64,000 bases of DNA, taken from positions 7,983,703-8,047,702 of the forward strand of contig CP016211.1 of NCBI GenBank assembly GCA_001931535.1, read 5' to 3'. This DNA comes from Minicystis rosea. Its GTDB lineage: Bacteria > Myxococcota_A > Polyangia > Polyangiales > Polyangiaceae. A model generated the notes under the pieces. The model worked only from the letters and a program-made list of their open reading frames with translations. It was not told the origin of the DNA and ran no database searches. Positions 9,086-18,517 of the stretch are shown in pieces; position 1 is the stretch's first letter, and every line of letters starts with the position of its first letter. The position numbers and the translations under genes are program-made.

Positions 9086-9778
9086 ATGAGCTTCTCCCGA
9101 GCGCTCGGCCGACTCCTCGCTGCAACCAGCATCGGGCTCGGCACGATGGCCTCCTGCGCGGGCGCGGCGCCCGCCGGCGACGCCTCGGCCCAGGCCGCAT
9201 GGACACCCGACGCCGAGGGCGATCCCGCGGCCAAGCGCAACGGCAAGGACAAGCAACCCGACGACGCCGGCGCCCCCTCCGCCGACGGTGGCCCGCGCTG
9301 CCCGTACGGCGAGCTCACCGATCCGCATCGCGGCTTCGTGCGCTGCCTCCTCCCCGACGAGCGCGACGCCGGTTGGCTCCCGCCGCCCGCGCAAGGCGCG
9401 CCCGAGCCGCCGGAGCCGCCCAAGCCCGAGCCTCCCAAGGACACGCCGCGCCCGCCGCCGCTCGTGGAGATCGGCGCGCCCAAGTTCGAAAACGGCGAGG
9501 TCACCAAGGTCGAGAAATCGCTGGGCAAGGCCACGGCCGACATCGCCAAGTGCATCGCCGATCACGGCGGCGTCACGGGCGACGCCGGCAGCATGAAGAT
9601 TCAGTTCCTCGTGCGCTCGCGCGGGCGCGCCGAAGGTGTCGAGGTGCTCTCCGCCAAGAACGTGAGCAGCGAAGCCTCTTCGTGCGTACGCGTGCTCCTG
9701 AAGAACAAAGCCATCGGCGCGCCCAGCGCCGATCCGGTCGGCGTGACGGTGACGATCACGTTCAAAGCTTCGAAGTAA
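9086..9778 (+). CDS. Exported protein with AgmX/PglI-like C-terminal domain
   Basis: A 230-residue exported protein, possibly a lipoprotein: the signal peptide ends GLGTMASC, a non-standard lipobox. A Pro/Glu/Lys-rich linker (about 95-130) precedes a C-terminal domain of about 90 residues (ATADIAKCIADHGG, MKIQFLVRSRGRAEGVEV, SSCVRVLLKNKAIGAPSADP) resembling the AgmX/PglI C-terminal domain common in myxobacterial gliding and envelope proteins, with two cysteines that could pair. The ATG at 9086 is preferred over the one at 9071 because it sits right before the signal peptide. Specific function is unknown. Confidence 0.65.
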   Translation: MSFSRALGRLLAATSIGLGTMASCAGAAPAGDASAQAAWTPDAEGDPAAKRNGKDKQPDDAGAPSADGGPRCPYGELTDPHRGFVRCLLPDERDAGWLPPPAQGAPEPPEPPKPEPPKDTPRPPPLVEIGAPKFENGEVTKVEKSLGKATADIAKCIADHGGVTGDAGSMKIQFLVRSRGRAEGVEVLSAKNVSSEASSCVRVLLKNKAIGAPSADPVGVTVTITFKASK

Positions 9779-9960
9779 CGGAAAAGCCCTCTCGCGTGCC
9801 GACACGATCGCGTGCGCGCGCTGCATCTTCATCGTCTGACATGGGTCATTTCGATCCCTGTCGGCGAACGGCGGGGTCCCCACATGCCGGGGCGCGCCGC
9901 CCGCCTTGAGCCGACTGCCGATCTCGCACTACGATGCACCCCCACGAAGGGAGCTTGGCA

Positions 9961-10512
9961 ATGCGAAAGACGATGTGGCTTGGGATGGTTTGCATGTTCA
10001 GCACCGCGGCGTTCGTCGCCTGCGGCGGCAGCGGCGGCAGCACGGGCGGCTCGGGGGGCGGCGACGGCGGCGCCACGGCGAGCTCGAGCGACAGCGCGAG
10101 CTCGAGCAGCAGCGCGAGCTCGAGCAGCAGCGCGAGCTCCAGCTCGTCGAGCTCGAGCTCCAGCTCTTCGAGCAGCTCCGGCGGCGCGACCGTGAACGGC
10201 TGCGACCCGGCGACGGCCGAAGATCACACCAACGACAGCACCGTGACCATCGAGTTCGGCGGCAACGTCGGCCTCAAGTACAAGCCTGCTTGCATCAAGA
10301 TCAAGACGGGCACCTCGGTCACCTTCTCCGGCAGCTTCGGCGGCCATCCGCTCCAGGGCGGCGACGCCGGCACGCCCGACGCGAACAGCCCGATCACGTC
10401 CACCACCTCCGGCACCACGGCGAGCTTCACGTTCGCGACCGCCGGCTCGTTCCCCTATTACTGCACCGCCCATTTCGGCTCCGGCATGCAAGGCGCGGTG
10501 TTCGTGCAGTGA
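9961..10512 (+). CDS. Cupredoxin (plastocyanin-like) lipoprotein, paralogue 1
   Basis: A predicted envelope-anchored single-electron carrier with a type 1 copper site. A lipobox places the acylated Cys at residue 21, followed by a Gly-rich stretch and a long Ser-run linker (about residues 40-75) that would extend the domain from the membrane. The copper ligands are visible in the C-terminal domain: His in GGHPLQGG, then Cys, His and Met in the YYCTAHFGSGMQG motif. The ATG at 9961 gives 183 residues. It is followed 46 bp later by a paralogue with the same architecture. Partner proteins cannot be named; the haem proteins around 14-16 kb and 41-44 kb are possible partners by inference only. Confidence 0.85.
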   Translation: MRKTMWLGMVCMFSTAAFVACGGSGGSTGGSGGGDGGATASSSDSASSSSSASSSSSASSSSSSSSSSSSSSSGGATVNGCDPATAEDHTNDSTVTIEFGGNVGLKYKPACIKIKTGTSVTFSGSFGGHPLQGGDAGTPDANSPITSTTSGTTASFTFATAGSFPYYCTAHFGSGMQGAVFVQ

Positions 10513-10558
10513 TGAGCGGTCGGGGGGGCCGCTCGTAACGACGAAGAGGGAGCTCGAG

Positions 10559-11101
10559 ATGCAAAAGACGGTGTGGCTCGGTGTGATGTGGATTCTCGGC
10601 GCGGTCGCGATCAACGCGTGCAAGGTCGCCGAAGGCACCGCGGGGGCCAGCGAAGGCGCGGGCGACACGGGCACGGGCGGCGCCTACACCACATCTCCAC
10701 CGAGCGGCACCGGCGGAAAGGCCACCACCAGCAGCTCGAGCTCTTCCTCCTCCGCGAGCTCGAGCTCCGGCGGCACGACCATCAATGGTTGTGAGCTCGC
10801 GACGGCCGAAGATCACACCACCGACGCCAGCGTGACCATCGAATTCGGTGGCACGCATGGCAACACGTATGCGCCGGCGTGCATCAAAATCGCACAAGGC
10901 ACTTCGGTCACCTTCTCGGGCGCCTTCACCACCCATCCGCTCCAGGGCGGCAATGCTGGCACGCCCGACGCGACGAGCCCGATCACTTCGACCACCACGG
11001 GCACCACGGCGAGCTTCACGTTCGCGGACGCCGGCTCGTTTCCCTATTACTGCACCGCCCATTTCGGCTCCGGCATGCAGGGGGCCGTCTTCGTCGAGTG
11101 A
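10559..11101 (+). CDS. Cupredoxin (plastocyanin-like) lipoprotein, paralogue 2
   Basis: The tandem duplicate of the preceding gene. It has the acylated Cys also at residue 21 (AINAC), a shorter Ser linker, and a cupredoxin domain with the same four ligands (His in TTHPLQGG, Cys/His/Met in YYCTAHFGSGMQG). The two domains are nearly identical in the C-terminal half but differ in the signal peptide and linker, which suggests duplication followed by relaxed selection on the tether. GAGCTCGAG upstream may serve as the ribosome binding site for the ATG at 10559. 180 residues. Confidence 0.85.
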   Translation: MQKTVWLGVMWILGAVAINACKVAEGTAGASEGAGDTGTGGAYTTSPPSGTGGKATTSSSSSSSSASSSSGGTTINGCELATAEDHTTDASVTIEFGGTHGNTYAPACIKIAQGTSVTFSGAFTTHPLQGGNAGTPDATSPITSTTTGTTASFTFADAGSFPYYCTAHFGSGMQGAVFVE

Positions 11102-11168
11102 CGTGATCGAAAAAGCATCGTGAGCGCCGTGCCTTGACGGGCTCGCTCCGGTGCCCGAGCATCGCGCC

Positions 11169-11825
11169 ATGGATCCGGTGGATTTCATCGCGGAGCTCGA
11201 TCGACAGGTCCAAACCAAGCTGGCGACGCTGGAGCAGGCGGCGAGCGTCTCCGAGCCCGGCCCCGAGATCGGGATTGTCGAGCTCCTCGCCGCGGCCCTC
11301 AAAAAGGAGCTGGAAGCGTCGGAAGAAGCGGCCTTGTGGATGACCCGCGAGGCCGACGTCGACGTGAAGCTCGCGCTCGCGCGCCAATGCGGTGACGAAG
11401 CAAAGCACTATCGTCTCATCGAGGCCCGCCTCCGCGAGCTCGGCGCCGATCCCGCGCGCCTCTCCCCGCAGGCCGGCGGCCCGAGCCCGATGTTTCATTA
11501 TCTGGCCGCGCTCGACACCACCGTCGAGCGCGTCGCCGCCGGCCAATTCACCCGTGAAGCGCTGGCCAAGGTGCACAACGAAATCTTCATCGCCCATTGC
11601 GAGGCCAAGGGCGACGCGGCGACGGCGCGCCTTTATCGCGACATCATCCAACCCGACGAAGGGCATCACCACGAGGCCGGCCGTCGCCTCCTTCTCCGGC
11701 TCGCCGTGACCGAGGACGACCAAGCCCGCGCCCGCGCGGCCGCGGCGCGAACCCTGGAGATCGCCGGCGAGATCCAGGAAATGGCGCGCCTCAAGAAGGG
11801 AATCGCCCGTGCCCCGGGCTGCTGA
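11169..11825 (+). CDS. Ferritin-like di-iron four-helix protein
   Basis: A 218-residue soluble protein with the carboxylate/histidine pattern of ferritin-like di-iron bundles: an early ELEASEEAALW helix, DEAKHYRL, an EIFIAHCEAKG helix and a final DEGHHHEAGRRLL helix. No signal peptide is visible, so it is probably cytoplasmic. It may act in iron or peroxide handling or as an uncharacterised di-iron oxidase; the subfamily is not recognisable to me. The ATG at 11169 is used, though a GTG at 11151 is in frame. A second, exported ferritin-like protein is encoded convergently about 800 bp downstream. Confidence 0.75.
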   Translation: MDPVDFIAELDRQVQTKLATLEQAASVSEPGPEIGIVELLAAALKKELEASEEAALWMTREADVDVKLALARQCGDEAKHYRLIEARLRELGADPARLSPQAGGPSPMFHYLAALDTTVERVAAGQFTREALAKVHNEIFIAHCEAKGDAATARLYRDIIQPDEGHHHEAGRRLLLRLAVTEDDQARARAAAARTLEIAGEIQEMARLKKGIARAPGC

Positions 11826-11892
11826 GATCCACGCGCGCTCGCGCAGGGCCGACGGCGGGAATGCCAAACCACGTCGGGCCGTTTTCGGCGCC

Positions 11893-12597
11893 ATGTCCGT
11901 GACGCCCCGAAAGCTCCTTCGCTCGATTCTCACGCTCGGCGCAGCCGGGCTCCTCTTCATCACCGCGCGCCCCGCCGCCGCTTGCTGGGATGGCTACGCG
12001 GCCTCCGTCGGCAACGTCAGCATCCAGCGCAGCGTCGACCCCGCCGCCTGGAGCCCCGACGATGCGCGCGAGGCCGCGCGCTGGGGCGCACGCATCGATG
12101 CGCTCCTCCCTCGCGGCGCCGAGCTCGCCGTCGAGCACGGCGCGATCACGTGCACGAGCGCGACGGGTGCGTGCGCCTCGTTCGAACCGCTCTCGCTTCC
12201 CAACGATGATCTTCCGAGCGTGTTTCGCGCCGTCGCCAAGGCGTTCCGCGTCCCACCGGCGCGCGTGCAAAGCGCTCGCGCGATCGAGCCCGAGCTCTAC
12301 ACCGTGCAAGTCTTCGCCGGGACCGCGTCCGGCGCCCGCGCCGCAAAGCAGCGCGTCATGGACAGCGACGCCGGCTCTCATGGCTTCTTCGTGGAGGGCG
12401 GTTTTCCGGCGATGAACGACACCGCGCACGTGCTCCGCGAGGACGGCGTCCATCGAGCCGTCGTGGGGCTCTTCCTCTCCAAGGCGGACGCCGTCGCGGC
12501 GCTCGCGGACCTGCGCGCCAAAGGCATCCACGGCTTCGTCCGCGAGCTCCCCGCCGGCAAACCCATCGACGAGCGGTCCTATTCGCGCGGCGGTTGA
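11893..12597 (+). CDS. Exported SPOR-like domain protein
   Basis: A 234-residue protein with an N-terminal signal (ILTLGAAGLLFITARPAAA) followed by Cys-Trp-Asp. The C-terminal half has repeated beta-alpha-beta units reminiscent of a SPOR domain: LYTVQVFAGTASGARAAKQRV and VHRAVVGLFLSKADAVAALADLRAKG. SPOR domains bind denuded septal glycan, so a cell-division or cell-wall role is possible but weakly supported, since the match is only by pattern. A GTG at 11809 is also in frame but would overlap the preceding gene and add a non-signal extension. Confidence 0.6.
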   Translation: MSVTPRKLLRSILTLGAAGLLFITARPAAACWDGYAASVGNVSIQRSVDPAAWSPDDAREAARWGARIDALLPRGAELAVEHGAITCTSATGACASFEPLSLPNDDLPSVFRAVAKAFRVPPARVQSARAIEPELYTVQVFAGTASGARAAKQRVMDSDAGSHGFFVEGGFPAMNDTAHVLREDGVHRAVVGLFLSKADAVAALADLRAKGIHGFVRELPAGKPIDERSYSRGG

Positions 12598-12649
12598 CGA
12601 CTCATCGACGCGTCGAAAACGGAAGCGCGCGTAGCGTCGTTTCGGATCT

Positions 12650-14113
12650 TCAACGCTGTGGAGTCGACGCGAGACCGAGCTCCTGCTGCAAGACGGAGAG
12701 CATGCGCGCCGACGCCGTAGGCCCGGGCAGGCCGGCGGCATGGGCGATCTCCGGCGCCGCGCGCTGCGAGACATTGCTCGCGAGCGCCGAAAAGGCTTCG
12801 ACCTGTGCGCGCTCGATGCGTGCTCGTTGCTCCGAGCCGAGCTGCTCCATCGCCCAAGCGTGGACCTTCCACGCGAGCGCGGCGTGGCGCGCCTCGTCCG
12901 CGGCGATGGGATGCATGGCCGAAGCGATCTCGGCATCCCCTGCGTGGTTGGCTTGATACGCGCCCACGAGCGCGCCGAAGGTCTCGCGCACGCAGCCTTC
13001 GACGGCGTTCTCCAGCGCCATGTCGGCGAGGGATCGCGGCGGCGTGGGCTCGATGCACGGCGCCACCGGATCGCCGCCGCGCGCCCGCGCGAGCGCACCC
13101 ATCACAGTGGCATGGCGACATTCGTCGTCGGCGGCGCGACGCGCTTCATCGATGAGATCGCGCGACGCGCCGTGCGCTTCGAGCTCGGTGGCGAGCCGCT
13201 CGAAAGCAGTGATGCTGGCCGCTTCCAGGTGAGCCCCGCGCGAGAGGAAGTCACCGAGCACCGACGCTCCGCGATCGCGCGGCGCGCTCGCGAGGCCCGC
13301 CGGCATCCGCCCCACACAGGCATTCTCGAGGCGCTCGATCTCCTCGTGACGCTCCTCGCGAATCACCCCTTGCGTCGAGACGTGCAAGGTGAAGCGGGTG
13401 GTGATGATGGGCGCGCACAGCGCGGTCATCTTCGTGGCGGTCACCACGTAACCGTCCGACACGCGGCGCACGGTGGTGCGCTCGGCGTTGTCGCAGGAGA
13501 GATCGTATCCAGCGGTGGCCACCAACAAGAGGGCTTCATCGGCGGTGTCGATGGAGCCGAGCAACGAGCGGAGCGCGTCGGATCCGGCCCAGCGGCGCAC
13601 CTCGTCGCCGGCGGTGGTCACGACCGAGATCTCCACGCAGAGCTGCACGCAGCTCGTGGGCCGGAGCGGCTCGGGGTGCTTTTGAATCTGCTCGCGACAC
13701 ACACTGGTGGTGGCCGATGCGCAGGCAGCGCCGACCTCGCTCAGCACTTGAAAGCTCGTTTGGGTCCAGCGCTCCGGGCCTTCTTGGGGAGGGCCGCCCG
13801 AGACGCTGCGAATGGCGAGGTAGTCGAAGGACCGTGAAGGGCGCAGGTTACGCGCCGCGACCGGGAAGCCGGTGCCCTCCGGGCACGACACGGCGCGCGG
13901 CCCGTCCTCGGCGCCCTCCGGCGGGGCCACGGCCTCGCCGGCGGCGCGCAGATCCGCGGGCTCCACCACGGAGGGCGCCTGCTCACCGCTGCACCCCTGC
14001 GCGAGGAGGCCCGTCATCACCGAGCAGCGGAGCGCGCGATCGAAGATCCGCGAGATCCATTGTTCCACGGGCTCCCGCGGATTCGGTTTGTCATGAGGTT
14101 GAGACAAGGACAC
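12650..14113 (-). CDS. Exported ferritin-like lipoprotein with novel N-terminal half
   Basis: About 487 residues. A hydrophobic stretch ending LLAQGC looks like a lipobox. The first half contains several Cys (CASATTSVC, CVQLCVEIS, LSCDN) and no domain I recognise. The C-terminal 190 residues form a ferritin-like bundle: LEAASITAFERLATELE, then ADDECRHATV, VEGCVRETFG and ADEARHAALAW give the expected Glu and His ligands. Start is uncertain: GTG at 14113 has GGAGG touching it, and GTG at 14065 has GGGAG three bases away. Exported ferritin-like proteins are unusual because ferritins normally work in the cytoplasm. Confidence 0.7.
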   Translation of the reverse strand: MSLSQPHDKPNPREPVEQWISRIFDRALRCSVMTGLLAQGCSGEQAPSVVEPADLRAAGEAVAPPEGAEDGPRAVSCPEGTGFPVAARNLRPSRSFDYLAIRSVSGGPPQEGPERWTQTSFQVLSEVGAACASATTSVCREQIQKHPEPLRPTSCVQLCVEISVVTTAGDEVRRWAGSDALRSLLGSIDTADEALLLVATAGYDLSCDNAERTTVRRVSDGYVVTATKMTALCAPIITTRFTLHVSTQGVIREERHEEIERLENACVGRMPAGLASAPRDRGASVLGDFLSRGAHLEAASITAFERLATELEAHGASRDLIDEARRAADDECRHATVMGALARARGGDPVAPCIEPTPPRSLADMALENAVEGCVRETFGALVGAYQANHAGDAEIASAMHPIAADEARHAALAWKVHAWAMEQLGSEQRARIERAQVEAFSALASNVSQRAAPEIAHAAGLPGPTASARMLSVLQQELGLASTPQR

Positions 14114-14347
14114 CTCCGGAGCACGCCGTGCACACGGCGCAGAGCTCACCGCCGTCAATGGCAATGCACGTGCCGAGGGTGGTTTTGCCGAGGAAGCCCG
14201 AAGCGCGAGAAAGGCCGAAATTTCGCGGCGATCGAGGAGGTGTCCGATACGCTCGCGAGGCCTCGAAGGAAGGAGCGCCCGCGCAGATTGGCTATCTGCA
14301 GCGCCGGCCATCAACCATTCTCGCACCTCTCCCCAGATTCGATGTCA

Positions 14348-16270
14348 TCACGGGAGCGGGCGAGCGGCCTCAGCCGGCGGCGTCGCGTCGAGCAGAGCCT
14401 CGCGCAGGAACGAGAGGAGATCGTGCGTCTCTTCCGGCGTGAGCGAGAGAGGGCGCACGTCGGGGTCTTGGTTCTTCACGTCGAGCCCGAGGCCACGGCC
14501 GCCGCCCTTGTCGTAGAACGAGATCACGTCTTCGAGACGGGGGAAGCGGCCGTGATGAAAGTAGGGAGCCGTCCGCGCAATGTCGCGCACCGTCGGTGTC
14601 TTGAAGGCGTGCTCGTCGGCCGCGCGGCGCGTGACGAGGGCGCGGCCGCGATCGGGATCGAGCGCGCGGCCATCCGGTGTCTCGGGCACGCCGAGCACGG
14701 CGAACACGGGAACCGCGAAATCGTTGGGGCGCGAGCCGCCGAAGAGCGGAGGCACGTGGCAGCGCGCGCAGCGTCCTTTGCCGGCGAAGACATCGAGCCC
14801 GCGCCGCTGCTCCACGGTGAGCGCCACCGCGTCACCGCGCGCCAGGCGATCGATGGGCGCATCGCCCGGAACGAGCGCTTCGACCTCGAAAGCCACCAGG
14901 GCCGCGGCGACACGCGCCGGCGAAGGCGGGCTGCCGAGCGCGCGCTCGTAGGCGGGCACGCCGGCCAGCGCCTTCGAGATCTCTCCGGGCGAGAGGCCCA
15001 TCTCCGCGCGACGATGGATCACGTGAATCGCCTGCGATTCGGCGGTCAGCACGCTCCCGTCCCAGAGCTGCGCCGCGTGCAGCGAGGTATAGAGCAACGT
15101 CGGTGTGTGGCGGAGCGCGCCGTCCGCGGGATCGAGCGAAGCCGGCGCGACCAGACCATCGGTGAAGAAGCGCGCGGGCTCGTGACACGAGGCGCACGCA
15201 CGCACGCCGCCCCGGGAGAGACGTTTGTCGAAGAAGAGCTCTCGCCCCACCCGCGCGAGCGCGCGCCGATCGGCGGCGCTCACCGTGGATCGCCGCGGCG
15301 CTGGCAGCGTCAGGATGGAGACAGGCTCCGCCGCGCCTCCATCGGCAGCCGGGATTCGCGGCGGATAAGGCAGCCGCACGGACCTCCCGCCCTTCGCCGC
15401 GAGCGCGCGAATCGCTGCGCCGAGCCGGCCGGTGGCGAGCGCGAGCGCGCCGCGATCGCGAACGTCGAGCGAGGTCGAAGCGCGATCGAGCTCCGCGCGG
15501 ATCGGCGCCGCAGCCGTCGCCGCCGCCGCGACCGCATCGCCTTCCACACGCAGCTCGCGGCCGAGCGCGTTCGCGCCCTCGGTCACGCTCTCCAACATGC
15601 CGCGATCCACTTCGAGGATCACGCCTGCGTCCTCCGGCAGATCGGGGAGCGCTTCGAGAAGGAGGGCGCCGAGCTCGTAGGCCGCATCCGAGAGCAACAC
15701 GGAGGCAGCCTCCGCGGGCACACCGGTGCGCGCGATCTCCGCCTCCGCGAGCGCGAGCGCCGGCGCGATCTGATCCACCGCGCGCGCCGCGCTCGTCGCA
15801 TCGCCCTGCGTGACGGCGCGATCCAGCGCGCCCAACATGCCCCCCGATTCGTTCACCGATCGCGGCGGCCCGAACATCACCTCGCTCGCGAGCTGCACCC
15901 GCGTGCGGATGAAAGGAGCCGCGCGCGCGACGCGACGGCGAAGCACGCGATACGGCTCGCGCATCGCGCCGGCATCGGCAACGTGCAGAGCGCGACCGAA
16001 GTCCGCCGTCGCCGCGGCGGCGGCCCTCGTCGCCTCGACCGCGAGCCGGGTAAGCGCGCTCTCCGGAGCAGCGGACGGCTTCGTCGCGCTCGCAACCGGG
16101 CTCCCTGCATCGTGTCCCTCGCGGGAAGGATCACGATCCTGCCCGCGGCATCCACCGACGAGCAGCGCCGAAGCGAGCAGCAAGCGAGCGCCGGCTCGCG
16201 CGAACACCAACGACGATTCAGCGTGTCGCACGGAGAGTGGCCCCTCGACGAGGGACGGCAATCGTATCAT
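14348..16270 (-). CDS. Dihaem cytochrome c peroxidase / MauG-family lipoprotein
   Basis: A 640-residue lipoprotein (lipobox LLVGGC, Cys 41) with two parts. Residues about 60-290 are Ala-rich helices of unknown family, loosely like an imelysin-type bundle. From about 330 the bacterial dihaem peroxidase fold begins (ALARVGRELFFDKRLSRGG), with two CxxCH haem sites, CASCH and CARCH, and a C-terminal TVRDIARTAPYFHHG segment typical of CcpA/MauG. It would reduce peroxide with electrons from small carriers or carry out MauG-like oxidations; the neighbouring cupredoxins are candidate donors by inference. The start may instead be a GTG near 16231. Confidence 0.85.
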   Translation of the reverse strand: MIRLPSLVEGPLSVRHAESSLVFARAGARLLLASALLVGGCRGQDRDPSREGHDAGSPVASATKPSAAPESALTRLAVEATRAAAAATADFGRALHVADAGAMREPYRVLRRRVARAAPFIRTRVQLASEVMFGPPRSVNESGGMLGALDRAVTQGDATSAARAVDQIAPALALAEAEIARTGVPAEAASVLLSDAAYELGALLLEALPDLPEDAGVILEVDRGMLESVTEGANALGRELRVEGDAVAAAATAAAPIRAELDRASTSLDVRDRGALALATGRLGAAIRALAAKGGRSVRLPYPPRIPAADGGAAEPVSILTLPAPRRSTVSAADRRALARVGRELFFDKRLSRGGVRACASCHEPARFFTDGLVAPASLDPADGALRHTPTLLYTSLHAAQLWDGSVLTAESQAIHVIHRRAEMGLSPGEISKALAGVPAYERALGSPPSPARVAAALVAFEVEALVPGDAPIDRLARGDAVALTVEQRRGLDVFAGKGRCARCHVPPLFGGSRPNDFAVPVFAVLGVPETPDGRALDPDRGRALVTRRAADEHAFKTPTVRDIARTAPYFHHGRFPRLEDVISFYDKGGGRGLGLDVKNQDPDVRPLSLTPEETHDLLSFLREALLDATPPAEAARPLP

Positions 16271-16359
16271 CGAGGCGCATCGTGTTGCGGAAGGCGCGCC
16301 GTGCCGCGCGGGCCGGCGCGCACCTTCCCCTCATTTTCCCGGGCTCTCCGCGATCGCGC

Positions 16360-17841
16360 TCACGGCTCGTAGATCGCCGCGCACGCATCCACCTGCGCTT
16401 GATTCACCACCGGCATGGGGATGGTCGGCGGCGTCGCGTGCGGCGGGTTCGCGAAGTCGAACATGTCCCACGGCGCCTCGGCGTTGGCGTCGCGGTTCGT
16501 GAGCGCGGGAATCACGAAGCGCGCCTGGATGAAGCGGACGATCGAGGTGTGATCGTACGTGTGATGCGAGACGTAGTGCTTCTTGGCGAAGGGCGAGACC
16601 ACCATCATGGGCACGCGCACGCCGAGCTGATCGAACTTCCCCGGCGCGTCTTCGGGGAGGAGCTCGGGCTCGTGATCGTCGGGCGGGCACGCGGGCGGCG
16701 GGACGACGTGATCGTAGAGGCCGCCGTGCTCGTCGTAGGTGAGGAACAGCGCCGAGCTCGACCAATTCGGGCTCTTCGCCACCGCGTCGATGACTGAGGC
16801 CACGAAGGCTTCACCGATCATCGCGATGGCCGGCGGGTGCTCGTCGTTCTGGCCATAGGCTTCGGCGCCGAGCTTGGGATCGACGAACGCCACGGCCGGG
16901 AGCGTGCCCGCCTTCGCGTCGGCGAAGAAGTCGGCCATCGTGCGCCGGTGATCCGATTGGTACTTGAGGTACTGCCCCACGAACATGGCGTAGCCGGGGG
17001 TGCCGTCGCCGTAGATCTTCCAGTCGAGCTCCCGCTGTTCGAGATAGTCCGGCAACGTCTTGTCGGCGGTGGGGAACTTGTTGTCGGCCTTGCCGAAGCT
17101 CGACGCCGCGTAGAGGTACATGCGGTTCGGCCACGTGGGGCCGAGCACCGAGCAATGGTAATGGTCGGCGATCGCGTATTCGCTCGCGAGCGCGTAATAG
17201 AAGGGCAGATCGGTCTGATCGTAGTAGCCGAGCGCGCGCCGCCCGCTGAGCATGTCCAAGGTCGGGTGCGCGGGCAGCTCGTGCCAGCCCTCGTTGGCGG
17301 CGTAGAACCCGTCCATCATGGTGCCGTTGATCTGCTGGTGCACCCCGTTCCACTCGTGGTTCGTGTCCACGAAGCAGTGGTCTTGGATGTGATACGGCGC
17401 GACCGGGTTCCCATCGGGATCCGGGTTCGTGTAGCCCGCGGGCGCGACCTCGACGTCGGGCTGCCCATACTCGGGCAGCTTCTGGAAGTAATGGTCGAAC
17501 GAGCGGTTTTCCTGCATCAGCACGATGACGTGATCGATCGGGATGTCGCGACCGCTCGGGTGCGACTTGCCCTGCGTCTCGGCGGGCAGGTCACCCGCGT
17601 GGTAGCTGCACGACGCGCGCTTCGTCGCGGCCTCGTCGTCGGTCGGCGGCGTCACGTCGCGATTCCACTCGGTCGGGCCCGGGAGCGGCATCTCGCCGGA
17701 CGAGGAGCTCGACGTGGTGCTCGCGCTGGAGCTCGTGGCGCTGCCCCCCGTCCCATTGGTGGTGGCCTGACCACCTCCCGAGCACCCGAACGCAAGACCA
17801 CAAGACGAAAGGACGACGGAAGCGACCACGGCAGCACGCAT
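16360..17841 (-). CDS. Phosphoesterase family (phospholipase C / acid phosphatase-like) lipoprotein
   Basis: A 493-residue exported hydrolase with lipobox (GLAFGC) and a short Gly/Ser/Thr linker. The catalytic region of the phosphoesterase family (non-haemolytic phospholipase C and AcpA relatives) is clear: PIDHVIVLMQENRSFDHYF, FVDTNHEWNGVHQQING, LTYDEHGGLYDHVVPP and YDHTSIVRFIQARF. Such enzymes cleave phosphodiesters or phosphomonoesters of lipids or nucleotides at the cell surface. The ATG at 17841 starts the signal peptide; 36 upstream in-frame bases are excluded. Confidence 0.9.
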   Translation of the reverse strand: MRAAVVASVVLSSCGLAFGCSGGGQATTNGTGGSATSSSASTTSSSSSGEMPLPGPTEWNRDVTPPTDDEAATKRASCSYHAGDLPAETQGKSHPSGRDIPIDHVIVLMQENRSFDHYFQKLPEYGQPDVEVAPAGYTNPDPDGNPVAPYHIQDHCFVDTNHEWNGVHQQINGTMMDGFYAANEGWHELPAHPTLDMLSGRRALGYYDQTDLPFYYALASEYAIADHYHCSVLGPTWPNRMYLYAASSFGKADNKFPTADKTLPDYLEQRELDWKIYGDGTPGYAMFVGQYLKYQSDHRRTMADFFADAKAGTLPAVAFVDPKLGAEAYGQNDEHPPAIAMIGEAFVASVIDAVAKSPNWSSSALFLTYDEHGGLYDHVVPPPACPPDDHEPELLPEDAPGKFDQLGVRVPMMVVSPFAKKHYVSHHTYDHTSIVRFIQARFVIPALTNRDANAEAPWDMFDFANPPHATPPTIPMPVVNQAQVDACAAIYEP

Positions 17842-18517
17842 GGCGCGCAGTATCGTTGACGGCGGTCCGCGAGACAACGGCCGCGAACCGCGTCATCGAG
17901 ATGTAGCCGCGGCGACCGCCGCGCGTCGTCGACGCGGCGCCGCAGAGCGAGGCGAATCGCGTCACGCGCGCGGAAGGCTCGAATCGCTCCCACACCGGCG
18001 ACGAGGTCCGAGGCGCGCGCGCCCTCGATGAATGATGAATCATGGGCGCGAAGGCGCGCTCCGCGCCCGGATCCTCCGCGCGTGCCGGCCCGTGGCCCCT
18101 CGGGAAGATGTCGCGTCATTCCCGCATCGATGTCGCCGGCCGCCGCGATCACCGAAGTGTCACCGCGGCGCCCCCGATCGCCGCGCGCGCCGTGGTGACG
18201 ACGCCGCGATCGCGATCGCAGGCCGGCGCTGAGAATCGCTCGCACAGCGAGGCTCCGCTGTGATCACCCGCGCGCGCCACGACAAGACGGGGAATCCAGT
18301 GGAGCCGGGGCTCATCACCGAAGAGCGCGCGCGAACGTGGCGAACATGGATGAGTTCATCCCAAATCTCACCTCTTTTGTCGCACGGCGCGCGGCCCTCC
18401 GCGGGTGGCGCGGAGCGTGAAAGGGGGCTCAGCGAGCGCCGCGACGGGCGTTCCCGCTGTGGCGCACCGACACCGCGAGTTCGAAACCGCGGTGTCAGAC
18501 GAAAAGGAGAACGAGCA
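17842..18517. other. Gene-free stretch before the first Gly/Trp/Phe-repeat gene
   Basis: 676 bp with no convincing gene on either strand. It holds an exact palindrome GGATGA-gt-TCATCC at 18348-18361, about 157 bp before the downstream start, which could be an operator. The last 20 bases carry a good ribosome binding site (AAAAGGAG). Confidence 0.5.

Noticed and set aside
14060..16372. Long plus-strand open frame opposite the dihaem peroxidase gene
   Set aside because: It is Arg/His/Ala-rich with no domain, while the minus strand has a lipobox and two CxxCH motifs. Long antisense frames are common at this GC content.
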